DNA of 64,000 nt from Streptacidiphilus sp. ASG 303. GTDB taxonomy: Bacteria; Actinomycetota; Actinomycetes; Streptomycetales; Streptomycetaceae. Every line of letters starts with the position of its first letter. Position 1 is the stretch's first letter. The notes beneath the pieces are model-generated. The model did not search any database, was not told where the DNA came from, and was given only the letters and a program-made list of their open reading frames with translations. This document shows positions 34,122 through 45,210 of the stretch, piece by piece. The stretch lies in contig NZ_JAJLRA010000001.1 in assembly GCF_020991365.1 (NCBI RefSeq), forward strand, positions 362,142 through 426,141. The letters run 5' to 3'. A program made the translations under genes and the position numbers.

Positions 34122-36692
34122 TCAGGCGGTCCGGGGGGCGGCGGCGAAGGACAGGGCGTCGCCCTCGACCTCGACGCGGACGTGGTCCCCGGAGGTGAGC
34201 CGTCCGTCCAGGAGCAGCCGGGAGAGGTGGTTGTCGACCTCGCGCTGGATGGTGCGGCGCAGCGGCCGGGCGCCGTACTCGGGCTGGTGGCCGCGGCGGG
34301 CGAGCCAGTCGACGGCGGCCGGGGAGAAGTCGACGGTGACGTCCTGGGCGCGCAGCCGGCGGCGGGTCTCCTCCAGCAGCAGGTCGGTGATCTGCCGCAG
34401 CTGGTCGTCGGCGAGGCGGCGGAAGATGACGATCTCGTCGATGCGGTTGAGGAACTCGGGCCGGAAGTGGTCGCGCAGCGGCCGCAGGACCCGCTCGCGG
34501 CGCGCCTCCTCGTCGGTCCCGGCCTCGGCGCTGCCGAAGCCGAGCACCGAGCCGCGTCCGCCGAGGGCCTCGGAGCCGAGGTTGCTGGTCATGACGATGA
34601 CGGTGTTCTTGAAGTCCACCGTGCGGCCCTGGGAGTCGGTGAGCCGCCCGTCGTCGAGGACCTGGAGGAGCACGTTGAAGACGTCGGGGTGGGCCTTCTC
34701 CACCTCGTCGAGGAGGAGCAGCGAGTACGGGTGGCGGCGCACGGCCTCGGTGAGCTGCCCGGCCTCCTCGTGGCCGACGTAGCCGGGGGGCGCGCCGACC
34801 AGGCGGCTGACGGTGTGCTTCTCCTGGAACTCGCTCATGTCGAGCCGGATCATGCGGTCCTCGCTGCCGAACAGCGCCTCGGCGAGCGCCCGGGCCAGCT
34901 CGGTCTTGCCGACGCCGGTGGGGCCGAGGAAGAGGAAGCTGCCGATCGGCCGGCCGGGGTCGGCGAGGCCGGCCCGGGAGCGCAGCACCGCCTCCGAGAC
35001 GGCGGTGACGGCCTCGTCCTGCCCGATGACCCGCTTGTGGAGGTGGGCCTCCAGGCCGAGCAGGCGGTCCTTCTCCTCCTGGGTGAGGCTGCTGACGGGG
35101 ATGCCGGTGCGCCGGGAGACGATGTCGGCGACGTCCTCGGCGGTGACCTTGGCGACGCGGTCGTGGACCTGGCTGTCGCGGGGCCGGTCGCGGACGTCCG
35201 CGATGCGGCGCTGGAGGTCGGCGATCCGGTCGCGCAGCTCGGTGGCGCGCTCGTACTGCTCGTCGGCGACGGCCTGGTCCTTGTCCCGGGTGAGCTGCTC
35301 GGCCTCGCGCTCCATGGCACGCACGTCGGTGGTCTTGGTGACGCAGCGCAGCCGGACGCGGGCGCCCGCCTGATCCATGAGGTCGATGGCCTTGTCGGGC
35401 AGGAACCGGTCGGTGATGTACCGGTCGGAGAGCTCGACGGCGGCCAGCAGCGCCTCCTTGGTGTACCGGACCTGGTGGTGCGCCTCGTAGCGGTCGCACA
35501 GGCCGCGCAGGATCTGCAGGGCGTCCTCGGGGCTGGGCTCGGGGACGAGGACGGGCTGGAAGCGGCGGGCGAGGGCCGCGTCCTTCTCGATGTAGCGGCG
35601 GTACTCCTCCAGCGTGGTGGCGCCGATGACGTGGAGCTCGCCGCGGGCCAGGGCGGGCTTGAGCATGTTGCCGGCGTCCATGCCGCCGCCCTCGGCGCCG
35701 CTGCCGGCGCCGACGACGGTGTGCAGCTCGTCGATGAAGACGACGAGCTCGTCGGAGTGGGCGCGGATCTCGTCGATGACGCCGGTGAGCCGCTCCTCGA
35801 AGTCGCCGCGGAAGCGGGTGCCGGCGACCATGCCGGGGATGTCGAGCTGGACGACGCGCCGCCCGAGCAGGGTGCCGGGGACGTCGCCGTCGGCGATGCG
35901 CTGCGCGAGCCCCTCCACGATGGCGGTCTTGCCGACGCCCGCGTCGCCGATGAGCACCGGGTTGTTCTTGCCGCGGCGGGAGAGGACCTCGACGGTCTGC
36001 TCGATCTCCTGGTCGCGGCCGATCACGGGGTCGATGCGGTCCTCGCGGGCGAGCTCGGTGAGGTCGCGGCCGAACTTGTCCAGGTTGGGCGTGCCGTGCC
36101 GGTCGGGGGCGCGGTGGTCGGCGCCGGAGGGGGCGGGCGGGCGCGGCTGCCCTCCGCCCGGGGGGACGGCTCCCGGGTCGAAGTGGGCGGCGCTGAGGAT
36201 GTGGCCGGCGGCGGAGTCGCTGTTGGCGGCGAGGGCGGCCAGCACGTGCTCGGGGCCGATGTAGGAGGCGCCGGTGGCGCGGGCCAGCTCGTGGGCGTCC
36301 AGCAGGGCCCGCTTGACGGCGGGGGTGACGGCCAGCGAGGTCAGCGGGGGCCGTTCGGCGTCCTGGACGACCGGCTCGCCGGCCTGCTGGTCGATCTGCG
36401 CGGCCAGCGCGTCGGGGTCGGCGCCCGCCTGGCTGAGCATGTTGCGGGTCGGTTCGACGGTGAGGGCGGCGCGCAGCAGGTGCTCGGTGTCGAGGTCGGT
36501 GCTGCCGTGCTCGGCCGCGTACTCGGCGGCGCCGGCGACCAGGTTGCGGGTGGGCTCGCTCATCAGGCGGCCGATGTCGATCCGCCGGGGGCCCGGCTGC
36601 GGCGCGCCGGGCCCGGCGCCGAAGAAGCGTGCGAGGAACTCGGTGAACGGGTCCGGGCCGTAGCCCTCCGGACCCATGAACCCGCTGCTCAT
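34122..36692 (-). CDS. ClpC-type AAA+ chaperone ATPase (Clp/Hsp100)
   Basis: This is an 856-residue Hsp100 protein. It begins with a Gly/Pro-rich segment ([20 protein letters not shown]), then a Clp N-domain with two repeats (about 55-195, [20 protein letters not shown] and [20 protein letters not shown]). NBD1 has [15 protein letters not shown] (about 248) and the [20 protein letters not shown] Walker B region. A short middle domain contains a UVR motif ([20 protein letters not shown], about 475). NBD2 has [20 protein letters not shown] (about 590). The UVR motif and an LGF tripeptide in NBD2 ([10 protein letters not shown]), the usual ClpP-docking element, favour ClpC over ClpB. Residues up to about 45 are unlike ClpC. 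It is a paralogue of the housekeeping ClpC. Start ATG at 36692; upstream control is unclear. Confidence 0.9.
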   Translation of the reverse strand: MSSGFMGPEGYGPDPFTEFLARFFGAGPGAPQPGPRRIDIGRLMSEPTRNLVAGAAEYAAEHGSTDLDTEHLLRAALTVEPTRNMLSQAGADPDALAAQIDQQAGEPVVQDAERPPLTSLAVTPAVKRALLDAHELARATGASYIGPEHVLAALAANSDSAAGHILSAAHFDPGAVPPGGGQPRPPAPSGADHRAPDRHGTPNLDKFGRDLTELAREDRIDPVIGRDQEIEQTVEVLSRRGKNNPVLIGDAGVGKTAIVEGLAQRIADGDVPGTLLGRRVVQLDIPGMVAGTRFRGDFEERLTGVIDEIRAHSDELVVFIDELHTVVGAGSGAEGGGMDAGNMLKPALARGELHVIGATTLEEYRRYIEKDAALARRFQPVLVPEPSPEDALQILRGLCDRYEAHHQVRYTKEALLAAVELSDRYITDRFLPDKAIDLMDQAGARVRLRCVTKTTDVRAMEREAEQLTRDKDQAVADEQYERATELRDRIADLQRRIADVRDRPRDSQVHDRVAKVTAEDVADIVSRRTGIPVSSLTQEEKDRLLGLEAHLHKRVIGQDEAVTAVSEAVLRSRAGLADPGRPIGSFLFLGPTGVGKTELARALAEALFGSEDRMIRLDMSEFQEKHTVSRLVGAPPGYVGHEEAGQLTEAVRRHPYSLLLLDEVEKAHPDVFNVLLQVLDDGRLTDSQGRTVDFKNTVIVMTSNLGSEALGGRGSVLGFGSAEAGTDEEARRERVLRPLRDHFRPEFLNRIDEIVIFRRLADDQLRQITDLLLEETRRRLRAQDVTVDFSPAAVDWLARRGHQPEYGARPLRRTIQREVDNHLSRLLLDGRLTSGDHVRVEVEGDALSFAAAPRTA

Positions 36693-37038
36693 AGCCGTCC
36701 GTTCCGGCGTCCCGGCGGACCGGGACACGCTGTGCTGGTAGGCGTGCTCGTACCTGGGCGCGGGTGCCCGACCCGGGTGTGGATACACCTGTGTCGGCCC
36801 CTTGAGGACCCTTTGTGGCGAAACTACCCGATATGCCGGCGGGGCGCCGTTCCGGACGGGGCGGGACGGGGCGGGAGGGGCTGGTGGGGCGGGGGTGCGG
36901 GGCGGGGCCGGGGGCGGCGGCGTCCGGGTGACGGGCGGCCGCCGGACCGCGTGGGGTGCGGCCGGGCGCGGGGGCGGGCTGCGAGGGTGGTCCGCGGCCT
37001 CCGGAGCGGGTCCGGCGGCCGGCGCGCGGGAGGCGGCG

Positions 37039-37854
37039 GTGGAGACGTGGACCGGGGCGCCCGGGCACGCCGGTACGGGCGGCCGCGCGGGGGCCGACGG
37101 CAGCACGGGGGCCGGCGGCCGGGCGGGGGCGGACGGCCGGGCGGGGGCCGGCGGGTGCGACGGGCCGGGCGGCCGCACGGCCGTGGACGGCGTCGTGGCG
37201 CGGCTGCGGGAGCTGGACGCGCTGCTGCCCGCCCGCGACGGCGTGGCGGTCTTCAACCGCGTGTACCTGGCGGTCACCGAGGAGGTGCGCGACCGCCTGG
37301 CCGGACCGTGCTTCGGCGACCCGGCGGCGGTGGCCGAGCTGGACGCGGTCTTCGCCGCCCGCTACCTGGCGGCGGTCGCCGACGACCTCGCCGGGCGGCG
37401 GCCCCCGGCCTGCTGGCGGCCGCTGTTCGCGCTGCGGGCGCACCCCGGCCTCCACCCGGTGCAGTTCGCGCTCGCCGGGATCACCGCCCACATCGGGCAC
37501 GACCTGCCGCTGGCCGTGGTGGAGACCTGCCGTCGCCGCGGCTGCTCGCCGCAGGACGTGGCCGCCGACTACGACCGGGTGGACGGCGTCCTCGCCGGGC
37601 TGGAGGAGCGGGTCCGGGAGATGCTGCTGCCGGGCCCGGACCTGCTCGACGCCACCGGCCCGCTGGCCCACCTGGCGGGCGCCTGGGGCGTCGGCCGGGC
37701 CCGCGACGCGGCCTGGGCGGGCGCGCGGGCGCTGTGGGCGGTGCGCGCCCTGCCCCCGGCGTACGCGGCGCTGGCCGCCGGCCTGGACGAGGCGGTCGGC
37801 CGGGTCGGCGGGCGGCTGCTGGTGCCGCTGGGCGCCGCGGCGCCCGGCCGCTGA
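37039..37854 (+). CDS. DUF5995-family protein
   Basis: Residues from VDGVVARLRELDALL on match the DUF5995 family: GVAVFNRVYLAVTEEVRDRL, the core ELDAVFAARYLAAVADDLAG, RRPPACWRPLFALRAHPGLH, PVQFALAGITAHIGHDLPLA, and a C-terminal helix pair. The conserved HPGLHPVQFALAG and HIGHDLPLAV segments carry several His that could bind metal; the function is unknown. The N-terminus is uncertain. I use GTG at 37039, preceded by GGGAGG, which gives 271 residues with a Gly/Ala repeat region (GRAGADG/GRAGAGG) before the domain; GTG at 37183 would give just the domain. It is convergent with guaB1 with only 26 bases between stop codons. Confidence 0.75.
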   Translation: METWTGAPGHAGTGGRAGADGSTGAGGRAGADGRAGAGGCDGPGGRTAVDGVVARLRELDALLPARDGVAVFNRVYLAVTEEVRDRLAGPCFGDPAAVAELDAVFAARYLAAVADDLAGRRPPACWRPLFALRAHPGLHPVQFALAGITAHIGHDLPLAVVETCRRRGCSPQDVAADYDRVDGVLAGLEERVREMLLPGPDLLDATGPLAHLAGAWGVGRARDAAWAGARALWAVRALPPAYAALAAGLDEAVGRVGGRLLVPLGAAAPGR

Positions 37855-37880
37855 GGGCCGGGCACCGCGGCGCGGACGGG

Positions 37881-39413
<1,533 letters not shown>

Positions 39414-39472
39414 TCATCCGGTACCGCACCGGACGGCGCCAATCCCCGTGCGATGTCCGGAGGAAGCACACA

Positions 39473-39545
39473 AGCGGCCGCCCGTGCGCCGGGCGGCCGC
39501 TCGTACGATCCTCCAAACGGCGGCGGCCGCCCTACGGCCGCCGCC
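39473..39545 (-). terminator. Two tandem hairpins between rpe and guaB1
   Basis: A 10-bp stem (GGCGGCGGCC with GGCCGCCGCC, 39519-39545) and a 12-bp stem (AGCGGCCGCCCG with CGGGCGGCCGCT, 39473-39501) follow the rpe stop codon at 39594. Together they should end the rpe transcript before the guaB1 promoter region (39321-39470), where no other gene is seen. Confidence 0.8.
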
Positions 39546-39593
39546 TTCCGACCGCCGCCCTCCGGCCGGGGCCGGGGCGGCGGCCCGGGCGCG

Positions 39594-40259
39594 TCAGTGG
39601 CGGCAGGCCTCCGACGCCTGCTTGCGCAGGCCGCGGACGGCCTCGGCCGGGTCGGCCGCGCCGTAGACGGCGGACCCCGCCACGAAGACGTCCGCGCCGG
39701 CCTCCGCGCACCGCTCGATGGTGGCGGCCGAGACGCCGCCGTCGACCTGGAGCCACATCTGCAGGCCGTGCCGGTCGATGAGCTGCCGGGTGCGGCGGAT
39801 CTTGGGCAGCATGACGTCCAGGAACGCCTGCCCGCCGAAGCCCGGCTCCACGGTCATGATCAGGACCATGTCGAGCTCGGGCAGCAGGTCCTCGTAGGGC
39901 TCGATCGGGGTCGCGGGCCGCAGGGCCATGGAGGCCCGGGCGCCCTTGGCGCGGATCTCGCGGGCGAGCCGCACGGGCGCGGAGGCGGCCTCCACGTGGA
40001 AGGTCACCGAGCCCGCCCCGGCCTCGACGTACTGGGGGGCCCAGCGGTCGGGGTCCTCGATCATGAGGTGGCAGTCGAGGGGCGTGTCCGTCGCCTTGCG
40101 CAGGGACTCCACCACCGGGACGCCCAGGGTGAGGTTGGGCACGAAGTGGTTGTCCATGACGTCGACGTGGAGCCAGTCGGCGCCGCGCACCGCCTCGGCC
40201 TCGTCGGCGAGGCGGGCGAAGTCGGCGGAGAGGATGCTCGGATTGATCTGCACGGCCAT
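39594..40259 (-). CDS. rpe: Ribulose-phosphate 3-epimerase
   Basis: This 221-residue TIM-barrel enzyme interconverts ribulose 5-phosphate and xylulose 5-phosphate in the pentose phosphate pathway. Motifs: [40 protein letters not shown] (metal-binding His and catalytic Asp), [20 protein letters not shown] (second His), [40 protein letters not shown] (catalytic Asp) and [20 protein letters not shown] (phosphate-binding loop). Length and N-terminus match the family; ATG at 40259. It is a single-gene unit ended by the tandem hairpins at 39473-39545 and divergent from an aldo/keto reductase. Confidence 0.98.
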   Translation of the reverse strand: MAVQINPSILSADFARLADEAEAVRGADWLHVDVMDNHFVPNLTLGVPVVESLRKATDTPLDCHLMIEDPDRWAPQYVEAGAGSVTFHVEAASAPVRLAREIRAKGARASMALRPATPIEPYEDLLPELDMVLIMTVEPGFGGQAFLDVMLPKIRRTRQLIDRHGLQMWLQVDGGVSAATIERCAEAGADVFVAGSAVYGAADPAEAVRGLRKQASEACRH

Positions 40260-40469
40260 GGGTTCAGTATGTCGCGGCGGGCGGCGGCCGAGGAGGCCGC
40301 CCGGGTGCGGCGGGCGGCGGGCCGGGATGACGCGCCGTCAGTCCGCCTGCCGCGGCGGGAGGGTGCGGCGCGCCGGGAGGGGGCGGCCGGGGCGCGGCCG
40401 GGCCCGTACGGCGGAGCCGGCGCGGTGTCCTCTTGCGCGGAGCGGACGCGGGGGCGTTGGCTGGGCCCC

Positions 40470-41459
40470 ATGGAGTACACGCAGCTGGGACGCACAGGAC
40501 TCACGGTCAGCCGCATCGTGCTGGGCACGATGAACTTCGGACCGGAGACGGACGAACCCACCAGTCACGCGATCATGGACGCCGCCCTCGACGCGGGCCT
40601 GAACTTCTTCGACACGGCCAACGTCTACGGGTGGGGCGAGAACAAGGGCCGCACCGAGGAGATCATCGGCTCCTGGTTCGCCAAGGGCGGCGACCGCCGG
40701 GACCGCACGGTCCTGGCGACGAAGGTCTACGGGAACATGGGCCCGGACGGGGAGGCGTGGCCCAACCACGACCGCCTGTCGGCGCTGAACATCCGCCGCG
40801 CCGTGGAGGCGTCGCTGAAGCGGCTCGGCACGGACCACATCGATGTCTACCAGTTCCACCACGTCGACCGCCGGACCCCGTTCGAGGAGATCTGGCAGGC
40901 GGTCGACGTGCTGATCCGGCAGGGCAAGATCCTGTACGCCGGGTCGTCGAACTTCCCCGGCTACAAGATCGCGCAGGCCAACGAGACCGCCGCCCGGCAG
41001 GGCATGGTCGGGCTGGTCTCCGAGCAGTGCCTCTACAACCTCGCCGAGCGCCGCGCCGAGATGGAGGTGATCCCGGCCGCCCAGGAGTACGGCCTCGGGG
41101 TGATCCCGTGGTCGCCGCTGCACGGCGGACTGCTCGGCGGCGTGATCAGGAAGCAGGCCGAGGGCGGGCGGCGGGCGAGCGGCCGCACCGTCGACGCCCT
41201 CGCCGACACCGCCATGCGCGACCGGGTCCAGGCCTACGAGGACCTGCTGGACAAGCACGGGCTGGAGCCGGGCGAGACGGCGCTCGCCTGGCTGCTCACC
41301 CGGCCCGGCGTGACCGGGCCGATCGTCGGGCCCCGCACGCCGGAGCAGCTCCGGGGCGCGCTGCGCGCGGTGGAGCTGGAGCTGGACGACGAGCTGCTGG
41401 CCGCACTGGACGAGGTCTTCCCCGGTCCGGGGCCGTCGCCCGAGGCGTTCGCCTGGTGA
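40470..41459 (+). CDS. Aldo/keto reductase
   Basis: This 329-residue NADPH-dependent reductase resembles the YakC/YhdN branch. The catalytic tetrad is visible: Asp in NFFDTANVYGWGENKGRTEE (with Tyr in the same segment), Lys in TVLATKVYGNMGPDGEAW and His in DVYQFHHVDRRTPFEEIWQA. Cofactor-binding C-terminal elements include GVTGPIVGPRTPEQLRGALR. It starts MEYTQLGRTGLTVSRIVLGT at ATG 40470. No ribosome binding site is evident within 15 bases, so translation may be leaderless. The substrate cannot be told from context. It converges on the betaine transporter operon across a shared terminator. Confidence 0.93.
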   Translation: MEYTQLGRTGLTVSRIVLGTMNFGPETDEPTSHAIMDAALDAGLNFFDTANVYGWGENKGRTEEIIGSWFAKGGDRRDRTVLATKVYGNMGPDGEAWPNHDRLSALNIRRAVEASLKRLGTDHIDVYQFHHVDRRTPFEEIWQAVDVLIRQGKILYAGSSNFPGYKIAQANETAARQGMVGLVSEQCLYNLAERRAEMEVIPAAQEYGLGVIPWSPLHGGLLGGVIRKQAEGGRRASGRTVDALADTAMRDRVQAYEDLLDKHGLEPGETALAWLLTRPGVTGPIVGPRTPEQLRGALRAVELELDDELLAALDEVFPGPGPSPEAFAW

Positions 41460-41473
41460 GGCCCGCCGGGTGA

Positions 41474-41517
41474 CCGCGGCCCCCGGTCCTCCCCGCGGGG
41501 AGGAGCGGGGGCCGCGG
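41474..41517. terminator. Long bidirectional terminator
   Basis: CCGCGGCCCCCG (41474-41485) pairs with CGGGGGCCGCGG (41506-41517), enclosing a further inner CCTCCC/GGGAGG stem. It lies in the 70-base gap between convergent stop codons at 41459 and 41530. Confidence 0.88.
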
Positions 41518-41529
41518 GGCCGGGCCGGG

Positions 41530-42480
41530 TCAGGACAGCCCGACCGACTTCAGCCACTCGGTGGCGACGTCCATCGGGTCCTTCTTCTCCGTCTGGACCT
41601 TCGTGTCCAGGGAGAGCAGGGTGGCGGTGTCGAGCTTGGCCGAGACCGCGTCGAGCGCGGCCGCGCCCTCCTTCGGCAGGTCGGCGGAGCGGACCAGCGG
41701 CACCACGTTCTGGAAGCCGAAGAGGTTCTTCGGGTCCTTCAGGGTGACGAACTTCTCCTTGGCGATGGTGGGGTCGGTGGTGAACAGGTCGGCGGCCTGC
41801 ACGTCGTCGTTCTTCAGCGCCGCCTCGGAGAGCTGGCCGCCGGCGTCGAGCGCCTTGAAGGACTTGAAGTGCAGCCCGTAGACCGACTCCAGGCCCTTGA
41901 GGCCCTGCTGGCGGGTCTGGAACTCCGGGGAGCCGCCGATCACGAGGCCCGGGGCGGCCTTCGCCAGGTCGCCGATGGAGGAGTCGCCGGTCAGCCCGAG
42001 CTTCGCGGCGGTCTTCGCGTTGAGGACCAGGGCGTCCTTGTCCTCGGCGGCCGCGTGCCGCAGCAGCTCGAGCCCGGGGGCGAGCTTCGCGGCGGCGGCG
42101 GAGTCGGTCGCGTCCGCCGACGTCGGCGCGGCCTTGGCGTCGAGGTAGGCGAGGAGCGCGCCGTTGTACTCGGGCAGCACGGTGAGCGTGCCGTTCTTGA
42201 CGAAGCCGTAGGTGGTCTCCCGGCTGCCGATGTTGGGCCGGTAGGAGACCTTCAGGCCCTTGGCCTTCAGGGCCTCGCCGTAGATGTCGGCGAGCAGGAT
42301 GCTCTCGGCGAAGTTGTTGGATCCGACGACGATCTGGCCGGACGCCGCCTTGCCGGGCCCCAGCGGGTTGTCGCCCCCGCCCGAGGAGCCGCAGCCCGCG
42401 AGCAGCGCGGCGGTGGCGGTGGCGGTGGCGAGGACGGCGGTCGCGCGGAGGCGGCGGCCCTGGATTCTGCTGTCGGTCAC
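41530..42480 (-). CDS. Glycine betaine/quaternary amine ABC transporter, binding lipoprotein
   Basis: This 316-residue lipoprotein is the receptor of the ABC importer encoded upstream. The signal peptide (MTDSRIQGRRLRATAVLATA, hydrophobic to about residue 28) ends in the lipobox LLAGC. The mature part belongs to the OpuAC family: GQIVVGSNNFAESILLADIY, NIGSRETTYGFVKNGTLTVL, PEYNGALLAYLDAKA and the C-terminal ATEWLKSVGLS. Start GTG at 42480 with AAAAGGA upstream. It is the last gene of the operon, after a 173-base gap containing a hairpin at 42610-42630, so its level may be set separately. It should bind betaine, choline or a related osmoprotectant. Confidence 0.92.
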   Translation of the reverse strand: MTDSRIQGRRLRATAVLATATATAALLAGCGSSGGGDNPLGPGKAASGQIVVGSNNFAESILLADIYGEALKAKGLKVSYRPNIGSRETTYGFVKNGTLTVLPEYNGALLAYLDAKAAPTSADATDSAAAAKLAPGLELLRHAAAEDKDALVLNAKTAAKLGLTGDSSIGDLAKAAPGLVIGGSPEFQTRQQGLKGLESVYGLHFKSFKALDAGGQLSEAALKNDDVQAADLFTTDPTIAKEKFVTLKDPKNLFGFQNVVPLVRSADLPKEGAAALDAVSAKLDTATLLSLDTKVQTEKKDPMDVATEWLKSVGLS

Positions 42481-42609
42481 GGTGTCCTTTTCCGGGTGCG
42501 TTCGGTGGTCCCCGAGCTCTGTCTCGGGTCGATCCTGCGGGGTGGTGCGGGTGCGGCGACAGGTCCTGCCGTCGCTTGTCACGAAGTCTTGACATGCCGT
42601 CCGGACGGA

Positions 42610-42630
42610 CCGGGCGGACGGTCCGCCCGG
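42610..42630 (-). terminator. Intra-operon hairpin before the binding-protein gene
   Basis: CCGGGCGGAC-G-GTCCGCCCGG is a near-perfect palindrome just downstream of the last permease gene (stop at 42654). It could reduce read-through or protect the upstream mRNA end. Confidence 0.55.
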
Positions 42631-42653
42631 CGCCGGGGCCCGGTGGGGCGCGG

Positions 42654-43319
42654 TCAGCTCCTGCGCACCCCCGGTGAGACGGCGAACCTGGCGGCCAGTC
42701 GGAACAGGCCGAGGGTGGCGAGGGCGAGCGCCGCCACGAGGACGGCGCCGCCCACGACCTTCGTGTAGTCCCGCTGGTACAGGCCGTCGATGATGTACCG
42801 GCCCAGTCCGCCGAAGCTGACGTAGGCGGCGATGGTGGCGGTGGAGACGATCTGGACGGCCGCCGACCGCAGGCCGCTGAGGATGAGCGGCAGCGCGACC
42901 GGGAGCTCGACCTGGAACAGGACCCGCGCGGGGCCCATGCCCATCCCGCGTGCGGCGTCCACCGGCGCGCGGTCCACGCTGCGGACCGCCTCGTAGGTGG
43001 TGACCAGGATCGGCGGGACGGCCAGCACGACGAGCGGGATCATCACCGGCGCCAGGCCGAGGCCCATGACCGTGAAGAGCAGCACCAGCAGGCCGAAGCT
43101 GGGCAGCGCGCGCCCGGCGGTGGCCAGCATGGCCAGCGCGTTGCCGCCGCGCCCGGTGTGCCCGGTGACCAGGCCGACCGGGAGGGCGACGGCCGCGGCG
43201 AGCAGGAGGGCCAGCAGGGAGTACTCCAGGTGCTCCGCCAGGCGCTGCGGGATGCCGTCGTAGCCGTGCCACTGGCCGCTGCGGCCGAAGAAGTCGGTGA
43301 CGAAGTGGAGGAGGTTCAC
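42654..43319 (-). CDS. Glycine betaine-type ABC transporter permease
   Basis: This is a 221-residue OpuCB/OpuCD-like permease with about six hydrophobic segments and the EAA cytoplasmic loop (VDAARGMGMGPARVLFQVEL, PVALPLILSGLRSAAVQIVS). The C-terminus FGGLGRYIIDGLYQRDYTKV is typical. The GTG start at 43319 overlaps the stop of the preceding permease gene by four bases. The two permeases presumably form a heterodimer energised by the ATPase at 44023-45210. Confidence 0.93.
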   Translation of the reverse strand: MNLLHFVTDFFGRSGQWHGYDGIPQRLAEHLEYSLLALLLAAAVALPVGLVTGHTGRGGNALAMLATAGRALPSFGLLVLLFTVMGLGLAPVMIPLVVLAVPPILVTTYEAVRSVDRAPVDAARGMGMGPARVLFQVELPVALPLILSGLRSAAVQIVSTATIAAYVSFGGLGRYIIDGLYQRDYTKVVGGAVLVAALALATLGLFRLAARFAVSPGVRRS

Positions 43320-44023
43320 CGGGCCTCCTCCACGGCCGGGGCGGCGGGCACGGCCGCGGGCCGCGGCGCCGCCGTCCGCCTGCGGCGGTCCGGCGACCAG
43401 GGGGTGAGCAGGCGGCGGCAGAGCACCAGGAGGGCGTCGGCGGCGACGGCCAGCAGCGCGGTGGTGGCCACCGAGGTGACCGCGAGCTCCGGGCGGTGGT
43501 AGGACATCGCGTCCGCGAGCAGGTTGCCGAGCGCGCCCTGGTTGCCGATGAGGGCGCCGACGCTGACCAGGCTGATGCTGGAGACGGTGGCGACCCGGAG
43601 GCCGGCGAAGACCGCGGGCACGGCGATCGGCAGCTCGACCTGGAGGTAGCGGCGGAGCGGGCCGAAGCCCATCGCGGTGGCGGCGGCGTGGGTCTCCTCC
43701 GGCACCGAGCGGACGCCGTCGACGATCGCGGGCACCAGGACCACCAGGCTGTAGAGGGCGAGCGGGATCATCACGGTGACCTCGCTCTGGCCGGTCCAGT
43801 CGATGAGCAGGACGAAGAAGGCCAGGGACGGGACCGCGTACAGCACCGTGGTCGTCCAGAGCACCGGCGGGTACAGCCGGGGGAACCGGACGCAGAGCTG
43901 GGCGAGGGGCAGGGACAGCAGCAGTCCGGCGAGGACCGGGACCAGCGCCTCCTCCAGGTGCCACCCGACGAGGCCGAGGTAGCTGTGCTGGAGGTCGCTG
44001 GGCATGCGGAAGAACTCGTCCAT
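43316..44023 (-). CDS. Glycine betaine-type ABC transporter permease
   Basis: This is a 235-residue permease with about six membrane segments, homologous to the next gene: EEALVPVLAGLLLSLPLAQL, the EAA loop EETHAAATAMGFGPLRRYLQ, VELPIAVPAVFAGLRVATVS and SISLVSVGALIGNQGALGNL. A disordered Ala/Pro-rich tail ends it. The ATG at 44023 overlaps the ATPase stop codon (TGATG), consistent with coupled translation; a GTG one codon upstream is also possible. Confidence 0.92.
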   Translation of the reverse strand: MDEFFRMPSDLQHSYLGLVGWHLEEALVPVLAGLLLSLPLAQLCVRFPRLYPPVLWTTTVLYAVPSLAFFVLLIDWTGQSEVTVMIPLALYSLVVLVPAIVDGVRSVPEETHAAATAMGFGPLRRYLQVELPIAVPAVFAGLRVATVSSISLVSVGALIGNQGALGNLLADAMSYHRPELAVTSVATTALLAVAADALLVLCRRLLTPWSPDRRRRTAAPRPAAVPAAPAVEEAR

Positions 44024-45210
44024 CACGCGACCCCGGCGGGCTCGGTGCCCTCGGGCGCGCCCCCGTCGCGCGCGTCCGCGTCGTCGGCGCCCTCGGCCTC
44101 CGGGTACCGTCCGGCGGCGTGCGCCGCGCGGATCGCGGCGGCGACGGCCTCCTGGGAGGCCACGCCGACCACCCGGCCGTCGCCGTCGACGCCGACGGCC
44201 CAGCCGGTCGGCGAGAGGACGGCGCTGTCCAGGGCGGAGCGCAGCGAGCCGCGGCCCGCCTCGAAGGTGCGGCCGTACGGGACCAGCTCCCGGTCGCCGG
44301 CGGCGCGGCGGGCCGGGTCGGCCCAGCCGAGGGGACGGCCCTCGGCGTCGGTGACCAGCAGGTACGGCGCACCGCCGCGGTCGGCCGCCGCTCCGGCCGG
44401 GTCCCCGGCGGGGGCGTCGTCGCGGACGACGGGGGCGGTGGTGAGCTCCAGGCCGGAGGCGGCGAAGAAGGAGAGCCGCCGGATGCCGCGGTCAGCGCCG
44501 AGGAAGTCCTCGACGAAGGCGTCGGCGGGGGCGGAGAGCAGCCGGTCGGGCGGTGCGAACTGGGCGAGGCGCCCGCCGGTGCGCAGCACCGCGACCATGT
44601 CGCCGAGGCGGATCGCCTCGTCGATGTCGTGGGTGACGAAGACGATGGTCTTGCCCAGCTCCGCCTGGATCCGCAGCAGCTCCTCCTGGAGGCCCTTGCG
44701 GACGACGGGGTCCACCGCCGAGAAGGGCTCGTCCATGAGCAGGACCGGCGGGTCGGCGGCGAGGGCCCGGGCCACGCCCACGCGCTGCTGCTGGCCGCCG
44801 GAGAGCTGGTACGGGTAGCGGCCGGCCATGGCGGTGTCCAGGCCCACCCGCTCCATCAGCTCCAGGGAGCGGGCACGGGCGCGGCGCCGGTCCCAGCCGA
44901 GCAGGCGGGGGACGGTGGCGATGTTGTCGGCGACGGTGCGGTGCGGGAAGAGCCCGGCGTGCTGGATGACGTAGCCCATGGAGCGGCGCAGGCCGTGGAC
45001 CGGCTGCTCCCGCAGGTCGGCGCCGTCCAGCAGGATGCGGCCGCCGGTGGGCTCGATCATGCGGTTGACCATGCGCAGCGAGGTGGTCTTGCCGCAGCCG
45101 GACGGGCCGACCAGGACCGTGATCGACCGGTCGGGCATCTCCAGGGAGAGCCCGTCGACCGCGACCGTGCCGTCCGGGTAGCGCTTCGTGACGGATTCAA
45201 AACGTATCAA
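44023..45210 (-). CDS. Glycine betaine-type ABC transporter ATPase with CBS domains
   Basis: This is a 395-residue ATPase. The nucleotide-binding domain has Walker A VLVGPSGCGKTTSLRMVNRM, Q-loop YVIQHAGLFPHRTVADNIAT, signature YPYQLSGGQQQRVGVARALA and Walker B VLLMDEPFSAVDPVVRKGLQ, with the H-loop FVTHDIDEAIRLGDMVAV. A C-terminal region (about 270-395) with VGVDGDGRVVGVASQEAVAA is a degenerate CBS pair; in OpuA, CBS domains sense ionic strength. The start is TTG at 45210 (MIRFESVTKRYPDGTVAVDG) with AAGGA upstream. A TACACT box at 45300-45295 is a candidate -10. It is the first gene of a four-gene operon. Confidence 0.92.
   Translation of the reverse strand: MIRFESVTKRYPDGTVAVDGLSLEMPDRSITVLVGPSGCGKTTSLRMVNRMIEPTGGRILLDGADLREQPVHGLRRSMGYVIQHAGLFPHRTVADNIATVPRLLGWDRRRARARSLELMERVGLDTAMAGRYPYQLSGGQQQRVGVARALAADPPVLLMDEPFSAVDPVVRKGLQEELLRIQAELGKTIVFVTHDIDEAIRLGDMVAVLRTGGRLAQFAPPDRLLSAPADAFVEDFLGADRGIRRLSFFAASGLELTTAPVVRDDAPAGDPAGAAADRGGAPYLLVTDAEGRPLGWADPARRAAGDRELVPYGRTFEAGRGSLRSALDSAVLSPTGWAVGVDGDGRVVGVASQEAVAAAIRAAHAAGRYPEAEGADDADARDGGAPEGTEPAGVA

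Noticed and set aside
36790-36830. HspR HAIR element upstream of the ClpC-type gene
   Set aside because: Only one half-site (CTTGAG) is present; the matching ACTCAAG half is absent at the required spacing.
41530-45210. The ABC operon as a methionine or phosphonate transporter
   Set aside because: The OpuAC-type binding protein, two OpuCB-like permeases and a CBS-tailed ATPase are specific to quaternary-amine importers.
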